A stretch of 5,269 nucleotides of DNA from NCBI GenBank assembly GCA_913053795.1, contig CAJXGZ010000175.1, forward strand, positions 1 through 5,269, written 5' to 3'. The notes under the pieces were generated by a model. That model saw only the letters and a program-made list of their open reading frames with translations, was not told where the DNA came from and did not search any database. This DNA comes from an uncultured Rhodospirillales bacterium. GTDB taxonomy: Bacteria; Pseudomonadota; Alphaproteobacteria; Rhodospirillales; 2-02-FULL-58-16. Positions 1-3,234 of the stretch are shown here, piece by piece. A program made the translations under genes and the position numbers. Each line of letters begins with the position of its first letter. Within the stretch, counting starts at the first letter, position 1.

Positions 1-213
1 CATGGGCCGAAAGGGCCTGTCGGAATGGGTCAATTTGGTCCGGAAATGCTCTAGGCGGTCCAAGCGGCGCGGCACGCCGAGGCGGACGGTTCCGCCGTCC
101 ATGGACCACTCCATGATGCGTATGAAGGCGCCCGTGCGCACATCGTCCTCCAGGGCGGCTGTGAATGCGCCTTCTTCGATAACCTTGGCGGGGCCGCCGT
201 AGCGCTTCAGCAT
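1..213 (-). CDS. Unrecognised protein, 5' part only (runs off left edge)
   Basis: The minus strand is open from the left edge to beyond position 260, with codon choice typical of a real GC-rich gene (mostly G or C at third positions). I do not recognise the family. From the ATG at 213 the protein reads MLKRYGGPAKVIEEGAFTAA, then a mixed charged region including RIMEWSMDGGTVRLG and VPRRLDRLEHFRTKL. No signal peptide or membrane segment is seen, so a soluble protein is likely. The start is uncertain. The ATG at 213 has a weak AGGA a few bases upstream, but the same frame continues upstream with coding-like residues (HETHRVYKRIQDK) until it enters the hairpin repeat at 268-285. Either the gene starts at 213, or its original 5' end was replaced by repeat DNA, leaving a truncated gene. 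The rest of the protein lies outside the window. Confidence 0.55.
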   Translation of the reverse strand, partial: MLKRYGGPAKVIEEGAFTAALEDDVRTGAFIRIMEWSMDGGTVRLGVPRRLDRLEHFRTKLTHSDRPFRPM

Positions 214-267
214 CTTGTCCTGGATGCGCTTGTAAACCCGGTGGGTTTCGTGGGCAGGGAATCCACC

Positions 268-285
268 TTCCCGCCTGCGCGGGAA
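268..285. repeat. Dispersed hairpin repeat (TTCCCGC-CTGC-GCGGGAA)
   Basis: This is a perfect 7-bp inverted repeat with a 4-base loop, followed by ATGACGG and preceded by GGGAATCCACC. It matches the common proteobacterial intergenic repeat whose core is ATTCCCGC...GCGGGAAT with TGACG on one side. That assignment is from general knowledge; copy number elsewhere in the genome cannot be seen. It lies between the partial gene and the 3' end of the toxin gene and could also act as a weak transcript-end hairpin, although no U-tract follows on either strand. Confidence 0.7.
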
Positions 286-388
286 TGACGGGGAGGGGGG
301 GCGGGAATGATGGTAGGGGGGGGCGGCAATGACGTGGAGGGGCGAAGGCCCTGGGGTAACGGTCTGGGGGTGACGGAAGGGGAGAGCG
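279..388. repeat. Degenerate 22-bp tandem repeat, about 5 units
   Basis: Units start at 279, 301 and 323, exactly 22 bp apart, with the approximate consensus GCGGGAATGACGGGGAGGGG. Two further, much decayed units fit at about 345-366 and 367-388, where GGGTAACGG and GGGTGACGG echo the GAATGACGG core. The first unit is the right arm of the hairpin repeat at 268-285, so the array looks like an expansion of one end of that element. It is strongly G-rich on the plus strand and has no coding potential. It fills most of the 182-bp gap between the left partial gene and the toxin gene. Confidence 0.7.
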
Positions 389-395
389 ATTCCGA

Positions 396-719
396 TCAAT
401 CTTGAAACGCTATTAGATGTCGTTTCGGGTCCATGCTCTCGTGAAGAACACGGACGATGACCAATTCGTTCTTTGTTTCACGATAGAAGATCACGTGCTT
501 GCGAACGGGATGGGCGCACAGCCCCTTGTTGATGTCATCTCTTGGCGCGCCTAAGCCGGGTGTGTCTCTGAGCGCTTTGAACGTTCCCTTGATTTGACCT
601 AGGTATTTCCGCTTTTGGGCGGCGCCCCACTCACGCCGCGTATATTCGCCCACCAGCACAAGATCCTTCTTTGCAGGGTCGGATATGCGTAGTTTCTTAG
701 AGATCGGCAAAGAATGCAT
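396..719 (-). CDS. parE: RelE/ParE-family toxin of a type II toxin-antitoxin pair
   Basis: About 107 residues from the ATG at 719, the usual size for ParE. Family features visible are an N-terminal helical hairpin (SDPAKKDLVLVGEYTRREWG), a central LRDTPGLGAPRDDI segment, and the typical C-terminal strands HPVRKHVIFYRET...ELVIVRVLHESMDPKRHL with conserved arginines. Family knowledge: ParE toxins of this group usually block DNA gyrase, while RelE relatives cleave mRNA. Sequence alone does not settle the target, so the symbol denotes the family. The start overlaps the end of the antitoxin gene by 23 nt, indicating translational coupling. GAAGAG upstream can serve as ribosome binding site. A TTG at 731 in the same frame is less likely. 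The cytoplasmic toxin would be held inactive by the antitoxin encoded upstream. Base composition is lower in GC than the neighbours, suggesting acquisition. Confidence 0.9.
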   Translation of the reverse strand: MHSLPISKKLRISDPAKKDLVLVGEYTRREWGAAQKRKYLGQIKGTFKALRDTPGLGAPRDDINKGLCAHPVRKHVIFYRETKNELVIVRVLHESMDPKRHLIAFQD

Positions 720-945
720 CCAACTCTTCAAATGAATTCAAGTCAGTGAATTCACCTCGAGCCAAAGCCTCATCTCCTTTGTCGATAGCGGCGCGCAGAC
801 GCTCCAATTTTAAGGCGCGCTGTTCCTCAACAAGTTTAAACAACCTAATCGCTTCGCGGACCACTTCGCTCGCATTGTTGTAGTCCCCGGAATTAGCGCG
901 ATTTCTTACAAATTGCTCCAAACTTGGGGTTAAGCTGAAGTTCAT
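697..945 (-). CDS. parD: ParD-family antitoxin
   Basis: 82 residues. The N-terminal part (about 1-45) fits a ribbon-helix-helix DNA-binding domain: short strand MNFSLTPSLEQFVRN, then helices through SGDYNNASEVVREAIRLF, the S-E-V-V-R-E-A-I-R signature of ParD antitoxins. The C-terminal part (about 46-82: LERLRAAIDKGDEALARGEF...ELDAFFADL) is charged and helical and would wrap the toxin. In this family the dimer binds its own promoter, with the toxin as co-repressor. The ATG at 945 is supported by a perfect AAGGAGG eight bases upstream and by a near-consensus promoter. Its stop lies inside the toxin gene. The order antitoxin-then-toxin, the small sizes and the overlap are standard for a parDE module. 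Confidence 0.92.
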   Translation of the reverse strand: MNFSLTPSLEQFVRNRANSGDYNNASEVVREAIRLFKLVEEQRALKLERLRAAIDKGDEALARGEFTDLNSFEELDAFFADL

Positions 946-953
946 TAAAATGG

Positions 954-960
954 CCTCCTT
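954..960 (-). promoter_or_regulatory. Strong Shine-Dalgarno site of the antitoxin gene
   Basis: On the minus strand AAGGAGG lies eight bases before the ATG at 945. It is the strongest ribosome binding site in the window, far better than that of the downstream toxin gene, which fits the need for more antitoxin than toxin. Confidence 0.85.
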
Positions 961-970
961 ACTTAATATG

Positions 971-999
971 ATTATGGTGATCCACAGCCGTTATGTCAA
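971..999 (-). promoter_or_regulatory. Sigma-70 promoter of the toxin-antitoxin operon
   Basis: On the minus strand, TTGACA (994-999) is a perfect -35 box, followed by a 17-base spacer and CATAAT (971-976), one mismatch from the -10 consensus. Transcription would start near 964, leaving a leader of about 20 nt that holds the ribosome binding site. An inverted repeat TAAT-ATG-ATTA (964-974) overlaps the -10 box and is a candidate binding site for the ParD ribbon-helix-helix dimer. That operator role is inference. Confidence 0.75.
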
Positions 1000-1018
1000 T
1001 CTTTGCTATCAATCTTTG
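997..1018. repeat. Direct repeat CAATCTTTG x2 upstream of the toxin-antitoxin promoter
   Basis: CAATCTTTG occurs at 997-1005 and again at 1010-1018, with start points 13 bp apart. The first copy overlaps the -35 box. A related copy (ATCAATCTT, 395-403) lies at the far 3' end of the toxin gene. The pair could be a regulator site or a trace of the event that placed the module here; neither is proven. The remaining gap up to the end of gene C (1019-1103) shows no gene and no convincing terminator. Confidence 0.5.
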
Positions 1019-1103
1019 TTATTTTGAGTGTTGTGCAATTTCGCGGACATGACCGATGTGCGTGACCGGAGCTTTTGCCGCCCCCCTAAAAAACCTGTAA
1101 TCA

Positions 1104-2045
1104 TCAGTCTTTTGTAAGGTTTGGCCCGTCTTCGCCGCCGCCGCCTGCGCGCATGGGATCCCGGGCCGGGCCGCCGCCGCTTGGCGTCGTCACCTGTCCG
1201 GAAGCGCCGCCGGGAGTCGTCGATGCGCCTCCCGAATGAGGAGTAGTGGAGCTGGAGCCGCCTTGCATGCCGGAGCACGGATTGCCGGGCCGGTCCGTGT
1301 CTCCCATTCCCACGCCGAAGGGAATGAAGGGGGGAATGATCGGCATGTCCTGCATGCCTGGGGTTTGTACGCCGCCGCTGGGCGCCGCCACCTTGGGCGC
1401 CGCCAAGCGGCGGCCTTTGTTCAAGTCGTCGCGGGATTGCCGCGCGTCCCTGAGCTTCTTGAGCATGTCCTGCTGGCTGGGCGCCTTGGGCAAGGTGTTT
1501 GGGTTGGGCGGGTTAATGGCGTAGTGGACCTTGGGCTTGGCGCGCGAAACGGTCAGGGACAGGTCTTGCAACTCGGCGGGCAGATAGAACGCCTCGGCTT
1601 CGATGGCCGGCAGCTTGGACTTGTCCTTCGCTTTCTTGGCGGCTTTCTTCTTCGCCTCTTCAATTTTCTTGAGTTGTATCCGGCCGCTGCCGGTCACGAT
1701 CTTCTTGGGCTTCTTCTTCGCCTCTTTAAGTTTCTTGAGCTGGACTTGACCGCTGGGCGTGACGATGCGCTGACTATCATCCTTCGCTTTGTCGGCGTCC
1801 TTCTTGGGCAGGCCGTAAGGGTTGGGCGGGCTGATGGCGTAGTAAACGTCGGGCTTGGCGCGCGACACCTTAACCGCCAGGTCTTGCAATTGCGGAACCA
1901 TCGCTGGCCCCACGCCTTCGGCGCGCGACACCTTGACCGACAGGTCCTTTAATTCGGGCGGCGCATCCCCGGCGAAGGCGGCGCCCGCTGCGGCCAGCAG
2001 GAAAACGACCGTGAACCAGGGGGCGGTTTTAAAATTTTCTCTCAA
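1104..2045 (-). CDS. Gene C: predicted exported, repeat-containing Lys/Pro-rich protein
   Basis: I do not recognise this family. From a TTG start at 2045 the protein has about 313 residues. A signal peptide occupies roughly residues 1-25 (charged RENFK, hydrophobic FTVVFLLAAAGA, cleavage after AFA), so it is probably periplasmic, envelope-bound or secreted. The mature part holds three copies of an L-x-D-L-x-x-x-VSRA motif (about 31-43, 52-64, 158-170). In the last two the motif is extended by KPxVxYAIxPPNPxxLPK. Two 19-residue units follow the pattern IVTxSGxxQLKKxxEAKKK (94-112, 116-134). The tail (about 217-313) is low-complexity, rich in Gly, Ser, Thr and Pro, with one cysteine. The TTG is chosen because GGAGGGG stands six bases before it and because it aligns with the B gene start region. 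In-frame ATGs at 2075 and 2087, and the longest frame from 2129, lack a comparable site. It overlaps gene B by 17 nt and is last in the operon. Confidence 0.75.
   Translation of the reverse strand: MRENFKTAPWFTVVFLLAAAGAAFAGDAPPELKDLSVKVSRAEGVGPAMVPQLQDLAVKVSRAKPDVYYAISPPNPYGLPKKDADKAKDDSQRIVTPSGQVQLKKLKEAKKKPKKIVTGSGRIQLKKIEEAKKKAAKKAKDKSKLPAIEAEAFYLPAELQDLSLTVSRAKPKVHYAINPPNPNTLPKAPSQQDMLKKLRDARQSRDDLNKGRRLAAPKVAAPSGGVQTPGMQDMPIIPPFIPFGVGMGDTDRPGNPCSGMQGGSSSTTPHSGGASTTPGGASGQVTTPSGGGPARDPMRAGGGGEDGPNLTKD
1485..1574 (-). repeat. VSRA/PPNP module, copy 3 inside gene C
   Basis: A 90-bp unit encoding ELQDLSLTVSRAKPK followed by VHYAINPPNPNTLPK. Base by base it matches the unit at 1803-1892 at about 70 of 90 positions, and 21 of 30 residues agree. 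A stretch of identical bases encodes SRAKP. The copies are far enough apart to be old and diverged. Confidence 0.85.
1644..1766 (-). repeat. Two Lys-rich 19-residue units inside gene C
   Basis: The units at 1710-1766 (IVTPSGQVQLKKLKEAKKK) and 1644-1700 (IVTGSGRIQLKKIEEAKKK) are separated by three residues (PKK). Each has a small V-T-x-SG turn followed by an amphipathic, strongly basic helix. The block sits between the two PPNP modules. Weaker echoes of x-PSG-x-V-Q appear near the C-terminus (KVAAPSGGVQ). Confidence 0.8.
1803..1892 (-). repeat. VSRA/PPNP module, copy 2 inside gene C
   Basis: A 90-bp unit encoding QLQDLAVKVSRAKPD followed by VYYAISPPNPYGLPK, the partner of the unit at 1485-1574. 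A shorter first copy lacking the PPNP extension lies just upstream in the reading frame at 1917-1955 (ELKDLSVKVSRAE). Confidence 0.85.
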
Positions 2046-2050
2046 TGGAC
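2016..2050. repeat. Duplicated gene junction, B/C copy
   Basis: This 35-bp segment contains the stop codon of gene B (2029-2031) and the start region of gene C (TTG at 2043-2045). It aligns without gaps to 2533-2567, the A/B junction, at 27 of 35 positions. Stop and TTG codons fall in the same register in both. Confidence 0.8.
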
Positions 2051-2577
2051 ACCCCTCCGAATTTTTTCGGATCATCTTGCCGGCCATCCCGAGGGGCTTC
2101 CTTTGGCGGGACGTCAAAATTAGGATCAAACCCCATCAAGGTGTTATGGAACGCGTAGTATTGCTTTAAAAGCTTATCCATGACCTTCGCTTCGACGCAG
2201 TTTTTCCAGGTCAAGGTGACGTATTTTCCTTGCCCCGGATCGGCTTTCTTTTGCTTTGGAGCATTTTGAAAGCCGGCGAGGGCGTAATTGAACGACCCCA
2301 ATTGCTCGGCCGTTATATTTTTCGTCGAGACGATTTGCGCAAGCTCCAGGTACGCTTTCGGGTCAACCCCGCAGTACCACCCCTTGGGCGCGGCGACGAC
2401 TCCGGGGTCATAGGCGTCCAATTTACACGCGGCCAGGGCCTTGGGCGCCGTGGGCTCGGCAACCTTGGCCGGGCATTTGGCTTGGGCGGCGCCGGCGCTT
2501 ATGAAAGCAAAGCAGAGGGTGAGCGCGGCGGCCCAGGCGGCGGCTTTACAAGTTTTCTTCAATGAACTTCTGCTCAT
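2029..2577 (-). CDS. Gene B: predicted exported four-cysteine protein, paralogue of A
   Basis: I do not recognise the family. From the ATG at 2577 the protein has 182 residues. A signal peptide covers about 1-33 (KKTCK basic end, hydrophobic AAAWAAALTLCFAFISAGA, cleavage after AQA). The mature part carries four cysteines at 35, 51, 69 and 127 in the contexts KCP, ACKLDAYDPG, PKGWYCGVDP and WKNCVEAKVMDKLLKQY. The same four cysteines and motifs occur in gene A, so two disulfides in an exported domain are likely (inference). The conserved ADPGQG and TLTWKNC blocks are also shared. The tail (about 150-182) is charged and proline-rich and differs from A. The start is unsure: an ATG at 2592 and a TTG at 2562 are also in frame, and none has a strong ribosome binding site. 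The TTG aligns with the start chosen for gene C. It overlaps A by 32 nt, so coupled translation from A is expected. Confidence 0.8.
   Translation of the reverse strand: MSRSSLKKTCKAAAWAAALTLCFAFISAGAAQAKCPAKVAEPTAPKALAACKLDAYDPGVVAAPKGWYCGVDPKAYLELAQIVSTKNITAEQLGSFNYALAGFQNAPKQKKADPGQGKYVTLTWKNCVEAKVMDKLLKQYYAFHNTLMGFDPNFDVPPKEAPRDGRQDDPKKFGGVSIERKF
2052..2058 (-). promoter_or_regulatory. Ribosome binding site supporting a TTG start for gene C
   Basis: On the minus strand GGAGGGG is followed by six bases (TGTCCA) and TTG at 2045. It lies inside the coding end of gene B, and it is the reason for preferring this non-ATG start over the ATG codons further upstream. Confidence 0.55.
2533..2567. 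repeat. Duplicated gene junction, A/B copy
   Basis: This 35-bp segment contains the stop codon of gene A (2546-2548) and the early codons of gene B, including a TTG at 2560-2562. It is the homologue of 2016-2050. On the minus strand both copies read CATTGA, then an A-rich stretch, then TAA, then a GC-rich run ending in CCTGG. Confidence 0.8.
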
Positions 2578-3121
2578 TTTTCTGCTTATCATCAGGAATA
2601 TCCGGAAGATCGCTCGGTAAATCGTTCAGGTCGTCATCTTTTTTGGACGGCTTGGCTGGTTTCTTGGTGGCGGGCATTCCTAATTTCGACGTCTGGTATT
2701 GGGCCAAAAGCTTGTCCAGGACCTTTGCTTCGATGCAGTTCTTCCAAGAGAGGGTGATGGTTTGGCCTTGGGCGGGGTCGGCTTCCTTGGCCTTGACCGG
2801 CAGCTTCATGGACGCCGCGATCATGTTCATCATGGCGAAATCGAAAGTGAAGGTTAAAGGCGTCATCGGGGCGACTTTCGAAAGTTTGTTTGTCGCGTTC
2901 ACAAGCGCACTCAAATGTACAGGGTTGATGTTGCAATACCATCCCTTCGGCGTTACCGCCACGGGACCGGGATCGTAGGCCCCCAGCTTGCAAGCGTCTT
3001 GGGCGTTGGGAGCCACCGGCATTGCCGGTGAGCATTTGGCTTGCGCGGGATTGACGCCGAGAAAGGCGATGCTAAAGGCAAGCGCGGCGACTGATTTGAG
3101 GATTGCTTGATTTGAACTCAT
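2546..3121 (-). CDS. Gene A: predicted exported four-cysteine protein, first of operon
   Basis: I do not recognise the family. 191 residues from the ATG at 3121, which is supported by GGGAGG six bases upstream. An in-frame ATG at 3148 is less likely because it would lie within or next to the leader. The signal peptide covers about 1-28 (SVAALAFSIAFLGV core, cleavage after AQA). The mature domain has four cysteines at 30, 44, 63 and 129 in the contexts KCSP, DACKLGAYDPG, PKGWYCNINP and SWKNCIEAKVLDKLLAQY, all matched in gene B. A middle section with LTFTFDFAMMNMIAASMKL is hydrophobic but short and is probably buried rather than membrane-spanning. The C-terminal tail (about 150-191) is lysine-rich and then acidic (DLNDLPSDLPDIPDD), so it may be disordered. 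The gene leads a minus-strand operon A-B-C with its own promoter, divergent from rnr. Disulfide formation in the periplasm is inference. Confidence 0.85.
   Translation of the reverse strand: MSSNQAILKSVAALAFSIAFLGVNPAQAKCSPAMPVAPNAQDACKLGAYDPGPVAVTPKGWYCNINPVHLSALVNATNKLSKVAPMTPLTFTFDFAMMNMIAASMKLPVKAKEADPAQGQTITLSWKNCIEAKVLDKLLAQYQTSKLGMPATKKPAKPSKKDDDLNDLPSDLPDIPDDKQKNEQKFIEENL
3014..3030. repeat. Perfect inverted repeat inside gene A
   Basis: CACCGGC-ATT-GCCGGTG, a 7-bp stem with a 3-base loop, encoding part of the segment just after the signal peptide (SPAMPV). In the A mRNA it would form a stable small hairpin about 90 nt after the start codon. Whether it has a role or is chance in GC-rich DNA cannot be told. 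Confidence 0.6.
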
Positions 3122-3127
3122 GAGCTC

Positions 3128-3133
3128 CCTCCC
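3128..3133 (-). promoter_or_regulatory. Ribosome binding site of gene A
   Basis: GGGAGG on the minus strand, six bases before the ATG at 3121, within the purine run AAGGGAGGGAG. It fixes the start at 3121 rather than at the in-frame ATG at 3148. Confidence 0.75.
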
Positions 3134-3162
3134 TTGGTTCAAAATCATAGGCGCTATATTTT
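3134..3162 (+). promoter_or_regulatory. Candidate promoter of rnr, overlapping the divergent one
   Basis: On the plus strand TTGGTT (3134-3139), a 17-base spacer and TATTTT (3157-3162) form a moderate sigma-70 match. Its -10 box overlaps that of the opposing operon promoter. The 113-bp gap between the two start codons is the only place for an rnr promoter inside the window, but this exact choice is uncertain. Confidence 0.35.
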
Positions 3163-3186
3163 AGTCAAAACCCTTGAAAGAATCAA
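3158..3186 (-). promoter_or_regulatory. Candidate sigma-70 promoter of the A-B-C operon
   Basis: On the minus strand TTGATT (3181-3186) and TAAAAT (3158-3163) are separated by 17 bases, each close to consensus. The predicted transcription start near 3151 leaves a leader of about 30 nt carrying the ribosome binding site. The segment is clearly AT-rich against its surroundings. Confidence 0.6.
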
Positions 3187-3234
3187 TCAGCGCCCCCTTG
3201 CGAAAGTCCACCCCCCAAGCCTAATGTCCGGCCC

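Noticed and set aside
2..202. Plus-strand frame starting MGRKGLSEW
   Set aside because: The opposite strand has much better codon use and a more protein-like translation, so this is its shadow.
279..388. CRISPR-like array
   Set aside because: The 22-bp units abut with no spacers and decay quickly, so this is a simple degenerate tandem repeat.
1019..1103. Rho-independent terminator after gene C
   Set aside because: On the minus strand there is a T-run (GGTTTTTTAGG), but no GC-rich stem precedes it. The ACAT/ATGT and TGACCG repeats nearby are too short to call.
1236..1952. Plus-strand open frame of 238 codons
   Set aside because: It is antisense to gene C, and its leucine/glycine-rich translation mirrors the repeats of C. 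It has no ribosome binding site or family feature.
2634..3035. Minus-strand frame of 133 codons inside gene A
   Set aside because: It is a second frame over gene A, which has a clear start site, signal peptide and paralogue. The alternative frame is arginine-rich out-of-frame translation.
3114..3127. Near-palindrome around the gene A start codon (CTCATGAG core)
   Set aside because: An 8-bp perfect core extended with one mismatch is easily explained by the start codon and the ribosome binding site. Nothing else supports an operator.
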